A DNA stretch of 64,000 bases, from contig OX419759.1 in assembly GCA_948567375.1 (NCBI GenBank), positions 60,799,493 to 60,863,492 of the forward strand, read 5' to 3'. The stretch is from Lunularia cruciata (Eukaryota; Streptophyta; Marchantiopsida; Lunulariales; Lunulariaceae). Below, piece after piece: positions 47,507 through 59,430 of this stretch. A model generated the notes under the pieces. The model was not told where the DNA came from. It made no database searches and saw only the letters and a program-made list of their open reading frames with translations. Both the position numbers and the translations under genes were made by a program. The first letter of the stretch is position 1. Each line of letters starts with the position of its first letter.

Positions 47507-47842
47507 CTATTGGTGGGTCTCCACTACTTTCTTCCTCCAATCTACCATAGGGTTGTAATGCTCTATCCATGGCATGCCTAAGATTGCATCATAATGAGCT
47601 AATTGTGTCACTCGGCACTCAATTACTTCTTGATATTCTCCTACAGAGAGTGTTACCCGTCTAGGTAATGATTCAATCCTCTCTGTTTGCCCGTTAGGTA
47701 ACTCTACTTCTTCACTCTCATCTCTCTCTAGATCCATTCCCAATCTTATTGCAATAAAGTGAGATAAGAAATTCTCTGTTGCTCCCGGATCTATTAATAC
47801 TCTCACTTGATTGCCTTCTAGGACTCCATTCATGACAATCAA
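47507..47842 (-). pseudogene. Aspartic protease (retropepsin) remnant
   Basis: A 112-codon frame with VRVLIDPGATENFLS, where the usual Asp-Ser/Thr-Gly-Ala is Asp-Pro-Gly-Ala, and the second conserved block YDAILGMPWIEHYNP. This is the canonical Ty3/gypsy protease position between gag and RT. Confidence 0.88.
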
Positions 47843-47989
47843 TTATGAGGTTGCCTTTTGGGATCTTTGTGTGTTTCACTTCTTCCTTCCCTTGCTTCTT
47901 TGCTTCCTTATTGAGCCAATAAGGTCACAAGGTACATTTACTAGCAATCTTCATTTTTTGAAGTGATTTCTAGCTCCTCCTCTTCAATG

Positions 47990-48957
47990 CGCTTCTCTAT
48001 GTTGTTCAAAGATTGCCTGTATGAATGCCAAGGGCCTCTAGAGAAACAAGTATGATAGTTGGTAGATATGTGCCCAATACGGCCACAATTGTAACAACGG
48101 CGTTGTTCTCCGTGAGTTCCTCCTCCTTGTGGGACTTCATCTCTTTGTTCTTCTACTTGTCCATGCTCTTCTTGAAGCGGTCATGCTCCTCAATCTTGAA
48201 ATCAAAGGTTTCCCAATTCCATCGGTACTTGTCTACCCATGTGTGGCATTTCTACCTAAATATGTTGAGGTGGAACTACCCCTTCACCTCCACCCAATGT
48301 TCCGGCTATTCTTTATGCACAAGCAATGGCTTCAAATACCGTGCGAGGATTTTGCACCATGACTTCTTGGCAAATCCGCTCCTTCAACTCTCATTTGAAA
48401 CTATTGAGAGCCCTTGTTGGACTCATGTTGGTTATTGCAACTTGTAGATCTAGAAATGCCTCCACATACTCTTGTATGTTGTTCTTCTATCTCAATCCCC
48501 ATAGTCAGATTTGGGCCATCTACATAGAATCCATTGATTGGAAATTCATCAGTAATCCTTCTTGCATTGTTGTCCATGTGACCTCCCTTCTCTCTACCAA
48601 CTTGGATTGTTCCTAAGAATCATACCACGTGAAGGCTTTATTGGTCAAGTACCCACATGCAAACACGTCTGCAACATGTTGTGTGATCTTTGTTGAGAAC
48701 AATCAGAAATATTGATTCATTCTCAAGATCCAATTTTCCACTACTCCTATCATATGGTGCCCCTTGTAAGGCTCAATGTTGCAAGTCTTCTTTATCTGGA
48801 GTAGCAATGTGGCTTGATCATTGATAGGGTTCATAGGCACGGGTGCCTCTCCAAGTACTTTAGTCGCAAGTACTGGGTTTTGAGACCGCTCTTCTTCTTG
48901 CATTGCTTGATTGTTCTTGAGGATCTGCACTTGACTTTGTAATGTCTCCATGGTCAT
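47990..48957 (-). pseudogene. Gag remnant with damaged zinc knuckle
   Basis: The frame begins with a short coiled-coil stretch (48957 downwards), continues through a capsid-like region including VENWILRMNQYF, and ends in CYNCGRIGHISTNY near 48060-48100. The knuckle should be C-x2-C-x4-H-x4-C; here the last Cys is Tyr. Several stops lie between. Confidence 0.8.
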
Positions 48958-49611
48958 CTTAATCTCTCAAAATTCATTCAATATCCCTTGCATTCCTTGC
49001 ACTAGCTCTTGCAATTACGGATCCATGGTTCCTACAACACTCAATTGTTAATGTTTATGTCAATACAGAGTCAATATGATCACTCTAAAAGGTGCACAAA
49101 ATATCAAAACTACCATTGGGACCTTAGAAGCTATCACTAGTTGATAATACTCTTCACCAAAATTCCTAACCACAAAATCTATAAAAATCACTTTTGGTCT
49201 CATTGCATAACAGATTTCTACTTGAGTGTTGAAAGGGAGAGGATTTGGGACATTCACATCCATATCATTATAATAATATGTAGATTGTCAAATCCCACTC
49301 TCTATCATATATCACCACAAGTAGAATCACCGGGTTTGGTGAGTTCATCACCTTGTCCATGAATTCTACATCAAAGTGATAAACTAGTAATATTCCCATT
49401 TTTTCACACTGGATGTACATAACCTTGATGTAGAATGGATTTGAGAATGGAAAGCTAAGTGCAGGAAATTGTCCTCTTGGTGCATCCATCCTATCCATTC
49501 TCTAAAGTCCTTCCTAAGTCTAGCAATTACTCTATGTTTATCACCTTAGATTACTCAATTTCAATAGTTCGTGCTCTTCCAAGAAGGGTGATCCACTTTC
49601 TTGGACTAAAA

Positions 49612-49628
49612 CACTCGCTCAAATACCA
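49612..49628 (-). other. Primer-binding site, tRNA-iMet type
   Basis: On the minus strand TGGTATTTGAGCGAGTG lies one base inside the 5' LTR. It matches the plant initiator-Met primer-binding consensus TGGTATCAGAGC at 10 of its first 12 positions. Confidence 0.75.
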
Positions 49629-49825
49629 TTGTAATACTCCAAGGATAAGAGAAGATAGAAAAAAAAAATTTCACACTCAATCATTCAATGCCCCAAAGGA
49701 GCACCTTTTCTTTATTATATATGTAAAAGATCGAGACGGAGGAGAGAAATAGGAGAATGGAAACTTACATTGGGACATTCAAATATGGGAAAACTCCAAA
49801 GGCCTAGCATGAGCTTTGGTTTTGG

Positions 49826-49833
49826 TATTTATA
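49826..49833 (-). promoter_or_regulatory. TATA box TATAAATA
   Basis: A plant-consensus TATA box on the minus strand, 21 bp downstream of the nearest HSE cluster. It predicts transcription start near 49800, heading toward lower coordinates. Confidence 0.75.
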
Positions 49834-49854
49834 GGTAGCATACAAGGCCTTTGA

Positions 49855-50056
49855 GAAGCTTCTCAAGAAGCATCCTCAAGCCACTTTCTTATAGTGCAAG
49901 CCAAGTTAACTAGGAAGCTTCTCAAGAAGCTTCCTTCTAGAAGCCGTCTACTTGGCATGCAAGCTAAGCTAGTTGGAAGCTTCTAGAAGCTTCCTTCTAG
50001 AAGCTACTTACTTGAGGTGCAAGCTAAGCTAGTAGAGAAGCTTCCCAAGAAGCTTC
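49855..50056 (-). promoter_or_regulatory. Four heat-shock-element clusters
   Basis: HSEs are inverted GAA/TTC units spaced 5 bp apart and are bound by heat-shock-factor trimers. Cluster 49976-49993 reads GAAGCTTCTAGAAGCTTC, four units in perfect 5-bp register, followed by TTC (49995) and GAA (50000). Clusters at 49855-49869, 49914-49942 and 50037-50056 have the same units with one gap of 7 instead of 5. Confidence 0.85.
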
Positions 50057-50816
50057 CTAGATACTTCCGGAATATTCTAGGCTAATTTGTCTTATGTACT
50101 ACTTTGTAAGCCTAACTAACTTCGTCGCTAAACTCCATATTGTTACAATATAGACCAAAGAGGATCTCCTCCAAGGAAGCTCCACCATAGGATTAGGCAC
50201 ACAGATAGGTGACATGTCAACAAGCTCCACCTTTGGATTACTTACATGGATGGGTGACATGTTGGTCCAAGTCCTATCTGGTTGGTCAAATAGACTTTGA
50301 TTGAATAAAATCTTTTAGGGAATCTTCCTATAGGAATCTCATAATCACATGAGTAGGGTACCGTTGGAAAACTCTTGACAAGACAAAGTAGGGAGGAGGG
50401 AAAGCCAACCCTTCCTTTGTTGGAGTTGGGAGGAGAAAGGAATCTGCACATTTTTCAAGGCCTAATTCATTTGTTTAGGCCTCCAAAATTGCCTTCAAAG
50501 ATGTCAAGCATATTTTGGTTCCTACTTTATTAGTAGAAGTCCCCTTTTCGTGATACCTCTTTCTGATCTATTTACTCCATCATGTGTAACATCTTTCCAG
50601 ATGTTACCAAACTAATTCTCACCTTTAAATCATATGTCTAGCTATTGATTCTAAGGTCTTCAAGTCTATTTTGGTTTCTACCCTATTGGTAGAAGTACTC
50701 TTTTGGTGATACTTCTATCTGATCTATTTTGACCATCATGTATAACATCATTCCAAATGTTACCAAACCAAATTTCACATCTGGATCATATGGCTAGCTC
50801 TTGGTATTACTCAAAG

Positions 50817-51850
50817 GGAATCATATCAGAGCTTGGCTTCATGCTTCTCCTTTGATTGAGGACTTTTGGTTCACATTGAAGACTCACCATGGCTTTTTGG
50901 CTTTAGCTAGGACTACCACATCCAAATAATTTTGGGCTTACTATACTAGTGCAAGTACAATTCTACATTTGATGTTAAGGGCATCCACATATTACTATAT
51001 GCCTTAGGAGGAGAGCATAGAGACCATAATGCCATTAGAGATATGGTAGCCCAGATCTTATGATCTACTCACTCATAGGTTCAAATTGAGTGATGGATGG
51101 TCCTACAAAGCACACCTCACCAAAAACTGCAGACATGTATCATCATCTTCAAGGATGGCCAATGTGGGTTGTATGATGTGGTGGTGGCAAACCCACTTTG
51201 ACTAGAGTCATTGGCATGAGCTAGCATCCAAGCAAGAGCTATATCAATTATTGCCACTTGGGAGAAGGAGGACCACTATGCTCCATCACTTGCCTCCAAT
51301 ACCTTCATCCCTCTATTTGTAGAGCTCTTTGACCACCTATATCATCAATTTGATAATTTCCTTTGAGAAGCACATAGTACTCACTACAAAGAAGAGGTAC
51401 CTTGACTTTCTCACCCACCATACTTACCTCTTAATTTTTGGCAAAAGTTTCCATCACCTTACAAAGATCATAAGCTCTAAGTTTTCATCAATGGGCATCA
51501 ATAGTGGGTCCCATTCCATTGATGGCCCTCCCCTCACTTTTGCCACGCATACTCTTAGAGGATCTGTATCACACCTTGCACTTATATATTTCTATATCAC
51601 TTAGTTTACATATTTCTATTATAGGTAACTCTATATAGTGCTTTTCTCTTTATGCCAATTGGGCATAGATCTTGGTTTCTCTTTGCCTATTTGCTCTTTT
51701 CTTGGAGTCTTGTGCACTTCCTTCCTTTCTTTTTGTATTTTTTGGTACTCTTGTATTCCTTTTCTCCTTTTCCTTTGGGGTATATTTTGGGCATGTTTGT
51801 CATTCCCTTCAAGTATATTGAAAGAGAGTTACAAATATAAATGGATTCTT
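50817..51850 (+). pseudogene. Decayed LINE, copy B, right part
   Basis: Continues the LINE interrupted at 43851. It includes the block matching copy A near 1200-1340 (CTTCAAGGATGGCC, GTGGTGGCAAACCC) and a C-terminal region up to about 51.6 kb that is absent from copy A. Stops are frequent. Confidence 0.7.
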
Positions 51851-52139
51851 GATCAATGCACATGATTGTATTTCTTTAATTTCATCTTTTCTTCATCTCA
51901 AGAGCCAAAGTATAAAACAATTTCATTTTGGCTACCATTGTATTCCTCTCCATCACTATTCAAATTGATCTTGACAATATTCTAAAAAATATCTTTTTAA
52001 GTTGAGACTAGTGACAACCTCAAGAATTCTAAGGGTGTCATTTTAAGGGTGTCATTTTGAATATTAGTCATCAATTTATTTACCACTTCATTTTGAAAGG
52101 TGATGGATTCACAATTAACATCAACCAAAGGCACACAAT

Positions 52140-53785
52140 AAGGGGATCTCCTAGGGAGGCCTCTCTTTGCCATAGCACATTATGATAGGTTGCAATAGTT
52201 TTTAAGTCTTGTCTTTTCCCATCCATCTTGGATGACACTTATATAATAGGCCTTTTGGAGGACATAGTTAGAGCGGTGTATGATTTCACAACTCAACATA
52301 GAGGTCTTGGTTTTACAAGTCCATGATTGTAAATGCAAGGTCTAGAGCACTTGCATGGTCCTTATTCCTTCTAACTTCCCACCAAGATTCTAGTTTACTA
52401 TTGGCGGTTTGTGAGTTTTGGGCTCTCCTTTGGGACAAGAGTACTTTTGTAGTTTGTTCATATTTAACATCATAGTTCAGGCTAAAACCTATTCTCACCT
52501 CTGTTTTGGTTGGGGAACCAATGTGATCTATTCCATTTTTACTTAGTGCTACCTCTCTTGGGCCTCATATTTGGCATGGACTTTCTTGCCTACACAAATA
52601 TTGTTGTCACACTTGTGGATGTTTAACAATACTATCTACCATACTTTCCCCACTCTATTGGGCCATGTATGCTCCCACAACTATTAGATGAGTAGTGTAG
52701 GTAGCAAATAGCTCTTCCCATAATCATAAGAGGATATGGCCTCATAGAGCAAGAGGCCATAACACCAACAACATATATCAGAGCTTGGGCTGCAATGGTC
52801 CCTCATTTAGTACACATATTCTTATAACAAGGCCATCATTTTTTTGTTAGGAACTATCATGATAGTGGATTAAAGCACTTATAATGTCCAATTGTATCTT
52901 CAATTGGCTTGCAACTAATTGCCAAGCACTACACGCACATCACTCTCCAAGTTTATTGGCTTTGCATCCCTAGACTTTGGGAAGCTCTAGGAGGATCTCA
53001 ATAAGCATATACAAACCTACACACTTACTAGTTTCCTCATTGATGCATCTATACTTGATAGAGCTAGGATCATCTTGTGCAAGGAAAGGCTTTGGAGCCT
53101 AGCTCCAAGCTTTACCCTTGATTGACAACTTTTGTTTTAATTTTGAAGAGTTTAACACAACATTATGATTGAGGTTGGGTCTCCTCCATCTAGCTCTCAT
53201 AGGCCTTTTGGCCTTGTGTGCATGTTTTTCCCCATGTGGCATGCAAGGGATACACTTTCTACAAAGTGTTGTAGGTGGGGGGAGCCCACAAGAGTTCATG
53301 ATGTAATTTGGGATGCTATTTCTTAGATCTTACAAGCTAAATGAGCCCATGTTCAGATTGAGCAATAGTTGGATCTACTAAAGACTACCTATCTATCATG
53401 TATAAGTTGATATTGTTACTTTTATAAAAGATCATTGCACCTTGCATGACATGGTGGTGGTGAACTATGTGTAATTAGAGTCATGGCATGGGTAGACATA
53501 CAAGTGGGAGTAGCAAAAACCATTGCTTCTAGGAGCAAGGAGGACCACTATGCACCTTGGCTATCCGTAGATACCTTTATCTTCCTAACAATTGAGATTT
53601 TTGGATGCCTACATCACCATTTTGATGGTCTCCTTGTAGATACAACATGGGGTTCTTTGTAAAGGAGAGGAGCATTGGTTGTCTTTTTAGCTATGCTCAC
53701 ATCCTATAATCAACATTGTGTATCGATCACTTTGCAACACGCTCAAGCTTTGGATTTTCACCAACTAGTAGTTGTAGTAGGCACA
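52140..53785 (+). pseudogene. Decayed LINE, copy C, main part
   Basis: Starts at the GDPLGG region (GDLLGRPLFAIAHY, 52145-52186) and follows copy A in order: GGGCCATGTATGCTCCCACA at 52661, then the distal block near 53440-53560 (CATGGTGGTGGTGAACTATG). It is interrupted after 53789 by solo-LTR copy 3. Confidence 0.72.
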
Positions 53786-53789
53786 TCTT

Positions 53790-54479
53790 ATGAGTTGGCC
53801 TATCCCTTAGTCAAGATGAACCTGCAATGGCTATTAAGGTAGTGCACCATGGACCAAAAAGGAAAGGAATCCCAACTCCATTATACTCTTCCAAGGCTAG
53901 AACTCCAAGGCACCTCCAAGACTCAAGACATTGCTCACTATAGAGCTCAATAAGAGAGAGATAATTGCAAATGAAAGGATGATGAGTACTTCATCACCCC
54001 TAGCTTATATACTTGTAAAAAAGTTACATATCAAAGTTACCAATTATTGGAGTAACTCAAGTTACTAGGCTAAAATTCAAATGAAGTCAAAAAGTCTAAA
54101 GGAATATAGGAATAATCCCATAGGTAGGCGGTCTTATCCTCACCTATCAACTAAGTCAAGGATTCCTTTTTATGGGCTATCCTTGGACTATAGAAAAATT
54201 CTGCACCAACAAGGCTTGTGGGCCAAAAGCTCTCAACTCTTTCCTTAAAGTCAAATGATTAGGAAGAATACTAAGTTAATATACTACAAGACAAAATAGT
54301 GGTACTCACTCTTTTCCCTTCCTCTAGAATAGGGTCTTTTATCTTAGCTAGGACTAACTATAGCTAATCATGACTAATATAGAAGCTTAGCTAAACTCCA
54401 TATAGATAATATTTCTCCACTACTTGCAATACCAAACTTAATATCCCTATAGAGCATACATGCATCAATGGGTGTCATA
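53790..54479. mobile_element. Solo-LTR-like insertion, copy 3
   Basis: 690 bp, the same family as the copies at 11.6 and 15.2 kb and more diverged (start TATGAGTT, end GTGTCATA). Flanking bases (ATCT/GCCC) no longer show a target duplication. It splits LINE copy C, which resumes at 54480. Confidence 0.8.
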
Positions 54480-54805
54480 GCCCAACGTGGCTAGGGTACT
54501 CTCTCCCCACTTACCAAACATACCATTAGAGGACCTCTACCACATAGTTCAAGAGTATACTACACTCTCTTTACTTTCTTTGGTGCTTGTTGTTGGTATA
54601 CTTTTTCCTCTATGGAACCGTTGGACCCTACTCTGATATGTCTTTTTTGATTGTGACACCTTCAATTTTACATATAAAAAATACACCTTCAAGCTTGTGC
54701 TTTTTGTTCCTTTTGCACTAGTTTGTGCCTTGTACTCCTTTCCCCTTTCCTTTGGTGTACTATTTATGTATTTATTTATTTATTTATTAAGAATAATTAT
54801 AGATA
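54480..54805 (+). pseudogene. Decayed LINE, copy C, right end
   Basis: CATACCATTAGAGGACCTCTA matches copy B near 51550-51568 (CATACTCTTAGAGGATCTGTA). The copy ends in a (TATT)n-like tail near 54770-54790, a plausible LINE 3' tail. Confidence 0.65.
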
Positions 54806-57559
54806 AGGGATACTAAAAAGATTTTGTAAATGACATAGAACCATATACCAAAATGTTGATGGTAACTTGGGTTTTGCTTTGATATACATATATATCCTTT
54901 GATTACCATTTCTAATGTTTCTAGAGAGCTTTCTACCTACCAAATGACTTGAGAAAAATTTCATTCCCTAAACAAAACATGAAGCTCTTGCCATCAATGC
55001 TTTGCCTTTTTTTTCACATTGACTAACCTTAAAGTTTAATTGTTTTTGTGAACTGTTATCTTCAAACCCATTTACTATATTTCCACACCTCTTGCTAATA
55101 ATTTTGAGTCTCCTTTCAAGTTGGAGAGTTCTAAATGAGAAGATGGTTTAACAATTTTTTCTGATTTTTGGATCTCTCCCAAATATGGCAAACAACTTGT
55201 CATCAAATAAGCCTCAACAAATATAGTAGATATCCTTTTTTTTGGCCTAGTACCATGAATTGGGTTCTTTATCATATGTATATACATACTATACAACATA
55301 CATTGTTTTCAACATCATACACTATAGAAGCATAACTCATATAGAAGTCATAAATGAACTCTAAAGTGCTGCAATAATCAAATCAATTCACACACAACTT
55401 GGATCAACAACTCAACTTCTAAACTCAAGAAATTGCCATCAATATGCTATGATTACATAGTCAAGACACACCTACCCTAGCTAAGAGACCCCAGGTGATA
55501 CTCATTAACCTCTATCCATCAAAGCCAAGAGCTCAAAGGCTCAACATCAAAGAAGTGAGCTCTCTAGAACAACACTTTGGAAGTATACCACTCTGGCTTG
55601 ATCTAGAACTCCAACCCTAATGGTACCACTAACAGCCTATTTGATGGTGCAAATGGTGTAATTAATGGTAGCTCTAGTGGTGTGATCGATAGCCCTAACA
55701 AAAAATCTGGCTGCTACTAAGAAGTCTTTGAGAAACCAAAGATATAACTTTTATTGCCAAGATTAGCACTCCAATGCTTGAGCAAACTAGCTTTGGCTCT
55801 ACAAATGTGATAATAATGTATATACATTGCTACACATTATTTTCAACATCATACATTCTAGAAGAAAAACTCATACATAAGTTGTACATGAACTCTAAAG
55901 TGCCACAATTGCACTCCTAGTTGGTGGTTATGTCCCTCTAACTCTAGATAGCCATCTACTTCAAGTATATGATATGCACTATGGTGGATAAAGGTTGTGA
56001 GGTTGGATGCTATTGAGTTCCATTGTAAGGCAACTATCTGCATCAATACCACTTAACGAGTGAACTAGCTAGAGGTCAAGCACATCAAGAATATAGCCAT
56101 TATCCTCAAGGAACCATCACAAGGGGAGGAGTTAAATATGTCATATGCCATCCTCTCAAACAACTATTTCATACCAAAATAGCAATAGCTCCACTAATAG
56201 AGCCACATAATATACACCACAAGCATGCACATACAACTATTAAGCTTGGATCCATAATGTCATCAACGTTTGGTGAGTACTCTAGAAGTACTCTAGAAGT
56301 GCAAACCTCTAGAAGGAAATCCACATAGTATGAGTACTCAAGAAAGCAAACCTCACAAAATCTCAAGATAGTGTAGCTTATAGTCACATCAAATACTATC
56401 AATGCAATTTGATGTAGATATACGTAATCACCAAGATGAAATTGATGGATTGAGGATCTACAGCCTCCATCTCAAATAGTAGCATAGCATAAGGTATCCC
56501 TATATTGAGTAATCACTAAGTTTTCAAAGGCCATTGGCATCACTCTCTAAAAGATCTCTACACATTGAGAACATATACTCATTCATATATTTGGATCATC
56601 CAAGTCCAACACTACAATAACATTGCAACAAATGAGTGCAAGTAAATTGGATCTTATCCATAAAATAGAAAGTAAAGAGAGAAGGATGTTAAGGAGGTTT
56701 GCCGAGTATGTTGGGAGAAAAATATGCAATTGGAATTTGAGAGAGCATCAAAAATCCAAATCTGGCTATGTGATGGAGTAGAAATCATTCATCAATATGG
56801 TGAAGAAAAGCATGCATAAAACTTATGCAAAATTTCATGTAGTTTAGCCAATGTTTGGCTACATCCATAACTACACAAGACTTCTATTCACACTTGAACT
56901 ATCAATAAAAAATTATCAAAGTAACATTGACTACCAATACTTACACTATATATACACTTGCACTTGGAGACCCTTATCTAGTTTTGGAACATGTGGTACA
57001 AATTGATCCAGTTTTTTAACCCTAGATTATCTAGTATAAATTGATATACATCACCTCACTCAATTCCACAAGTGAGAGCCATGCTCATGACCTTCCTATA
57101 TGGTACATTCTTGGAGGTCTTGCATTCCTTGAGCCTTCTTGTAGGTTGTATGCCCATAACTCCCATAACTATGCTTGTAGGAGCCATTCTCGTAGGTCCC
57201 ATGCCCATAGATTCCATAGCTCTTGTAGTAGAATCCCATTGGATATATTTGCTTGAACTTCAAGTGTGTGACAACCAAGCAAGTATCACTTTTGAGGTAA
57301 TTAGTAAGTAATTGTTTGTTCCCATAGAGATATGAGTCAAAAATAGTCAAATACAAAGTAAAATTTTACAAATAGTTCTTCTTGATTGTGTCATTAGCCT
57401 CTTGGGTAGAAATCACACAAAAAAAGAGAGTAACAAGTGCTCAACTCTCAAACCTATCACAAATAAACAACACCCATAATCACAATTCTTCAAATCCTTT
57501 CCAAATCAATACTAATTGTGATGATTCAATTCTCCTAAAGAAAGCTACTTCATTTTGCT
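54806..57559. other. No recognisable gene; one dispersed direct repeat
   Basis: A block of about 95 bp containing TTTTCAACATCATACA and TGAACTCTAAAGTGC occurs at about 55300-55375 and again at 55835-55910. A minus frame at 57356-57096 encodes Tyr/Gly-rich near-repeats (YGIYGHGTYENGSYKHSYG) from a local (CCCATA)-type repeat. No gene is called. Confidence 0.5.
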
Positions 57560-58220
57560 ACTTCATGAAATTACTTCACCTCATAATTGTGTTCCAGCTC
57601 TCCATTAAAGGCACAACTTCCTCAACCAAAATTTCTTTGCATCAATTTAGCACTTTGTGATCACAAATACAAAATACTACCAACACTAAGATTCTCACAA
57701 ATTTTTCAAGGCATTTCCTTGATTGTATCCACTCAAGATCAAACACATAAAATGAACATCAGCAGTGTAGAATCCAACATCTAACACTCATTGATTGCAA
57801 TTTGAACTTTTGTAAACAGCCACAAACACACACAAGATTAATACTTGGATTTAAGCAAAAATGATGAGCATTGAGTTAAAACACTTTGCTTTACTCAACT
57901 TCAAAAATATGAATACTAAACTGAACAACATAACATTCCAAATGCCTCCTTTAAATAGGAAAAGCATTAAGTAGTTATCTAAACTACCTAAACTATTTCA
58001 ACTACTACTTTACAAATTTGTAGATCCAAAGTGTCACTCCACTTCTTCATATCTAACTCTTCAAAATCTCAAAACTGTTACTACTAATTTGATCTGATGT
58101 CTACCTCTACTTTGGCTTCTACCCTTGATGTATCTTCAAGCCTCTCTTGTACTTCAGATCTATCTACTTCTACAATTTCTTCTTCTATTCCTAATACTCC
58201 TTTAGTCTATACCAATGATG
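57560..58220 (-). mobile_element. Truncated, inverted copy of the coiled-coil LTR element
   Basis: On the minus strand this holds the last roughly 45 codons of a reading frame ending EAKVEVDIRSN and TAG (58086-58084), then a 3' flank and LTR-like sequence (TATTTAAAGGAGGCAT, GTGTTTGATCTTGAGTG). The same series, coding end EAKEEVDIGLE plus flank, occurs on plus at 61020-61500. Confidence 0.72.
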
Positions 58221-58285
58221 GGTCAACGGTGGTACCCACATTTTTTATTTTTTTTGGTTTCTTAAAGTTTTGAAGAAGAAGTGTA

Positions 58286-58960
58286 TTGAGGGATACAAAT
58301 TACGAAGTAACAAAGGGACTTATGTGTCTTTGGAGGAAATCCAAAGAAGTTGACATGGGGTCGGGAATGGAAAGGACTTGGATGGGGTTACAAAGAGAAA
58401 AATCCAAAGAAGGGCATCTTTGGACCAAGAAGCAAAGGCCAATACAAAGACGGTGTAACAACTTGTCTACATGTCAAGCCGAGTAAGAAAGTACATTTCA
58501 AGAAATGGCAGAGGCAGGAGAAGAATACCTTGACAGTGAAAGGAAACCAACATGCAAAGAAGTGGGGGTTGATTTTGAAATTGACTGAAGAATGAATGCA
58601 CTTTGGGGTACTATAAAATTGTGATTTCACAAGGGGAAATCAAATATGTCAAGTAAAATATCCTGTTCCTCTGAGTATTCATCCTGTAGTAATGTGCATC
58701 AAGAAGCCAATTGAGAGTGAAATTTTCCAAAGTCTAGAAGGGGCTAGAGTGTTGCATCCAAGAGAGGAGATAATTTTTCAGTGCCAAAAAACCAGAGAGC
58801 AAATCATGGCAAAGAAGACTAAGAATGCACTCGCAGTGAAGAGTTTTGCAATTTAGAGGTTAAATATCATAGTTAGGATTGAGGTCTTGAATAGAGTTTG
58901 GATTACATTCTTGGCATGGAATTGGAATTTGACTTTTCTAGGAGTCATGGCAAAAATAGT
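58286..58960 (+). other. Leading part of the coiled-coil element
   Basis: Lys-rich open stretches (58286-58595) without a recognised domain. Probably part of the same element as the frames that follow. Confidence 0.35.
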
Positions 58961-59430
58961 TGCCAATAATTGTGAGGAAGGTCCCAAAGAAGATAGGAAA
59001 TCCGGTTCAATGGAATGAGTCGGATTGGAGGTTAATATTGGGGAAGGAAGCAAGAGAAGCAACTGGGGTGACCTTCTATTGGAAGTGTGCTGATGTAGAG
59101 GAGATTGTGGAAATCAAAAACTTGTTCTTTGCCCCACATACTAACAATGGTTACAAAGTGGAGTCCTACCAAGATCCAATCAAGTGGAGCATTGTAAGAG
59201 CAATAATGGCCATGTTCAAACCCAAAAGAACAACATATGTAAACATGCAAAAGGCCATCTTCTTTCACAAGATGTTTGTAGGAGTAAAGGTGAACTGGGC
59301 AAAGTGCTTCCATCCAAGAACAAGGCAAATGATTGTCAATTGGAGGACCAATTTGCCTCCACATTACTTTGCACCGTTTGCAACACACCTCTACTTTGGA
59401 TTAAATTTGCTAACAATGGAAGAGAGGTAG
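58960..59430 (+). pseudogene. Unrecognised element-borne protein, N-terminal part
   Basis: A clean 156-codon frame: basic start, then AREATGVTFYWKCADVEEIV and a C-terminal part with MQKAIFFHKMFVGVKVNWAK followed by APFATHLYFGLNLL. I do not recognise the family with certainty. The pattern of a short invariant Trp followed by two hydrophobic helices is loosely like the putative plant transposon domain found in extra ORFs of plant retroelements. Sequence past the stop keeps a Glu/Lys-rich composition into the next frame, so this was probably one longer protein. Confidence 0.45.

Larger units (their letters stand above)
49717..50152 (-). mobile_element. 426-bp solo LTR with heat-shock-element arrays
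   Basis: The element is 49722-50147, begins TGTAA and ends TTACA (perfect terminal inverted repeat), and is flanked by the 5-bp target duplication ATATA (49717-49721, 50148-50152). The empty site is preserved in the 3' LTR of the host chromovirus. It contains about three units of a 60-63-bp tandem repeat starting GCAAGC at 49896, 49959 and 50019. Each unit carries alternating GAA and TTC triplets. On the minus strand the order is HSE clusters, TATAAATA, then a short R/U5 with a GTAAGT donor-like site. No internal region remains. The length and layout resemble heat-activated copia LTRs of the ONSEN type, but lineage cannot be assigned from an LTR alone. Confidence 0.88.
49630..50811 (-). repeat. 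5' LTR of the chromovirus (interrupted)
   Basis: Starts TGTAATAC on plus and ends GTATTACT. Sequence outside 49722-50152 matches the 3' LTR. A short GAGGGAAAGCC-type stretch near 50390-50440 is also absent from the other LTR. Confidence 0.88.
43847..50816 (-). mobile_element. Decayed Ty3/gypsy chromovirus with both LTRs
   Basis: Element 43852-50811 is flanked by a perfect 5-bp target duplication CAAAG (43847-43851 and 50812-50816). On the minus strand the order is 5' LTR, primer-binding site, gag, protease, RT, RNase H, integrase, chromodomain, polypurine tract and 3' LTR, which is the chromovirus layout. Every domain carries stops or frameshifts, so it cannot move by itself. The 5' LTR is longer than the 3' LTR because a separate 426-bp LTR sits inside it. 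Confidence 0.92.

Noticed and set aside
48025-48616. Plus-strand frames of 77-140 codons
   Set aside because: Antisense shadows of the decayed gag on the minus strand.
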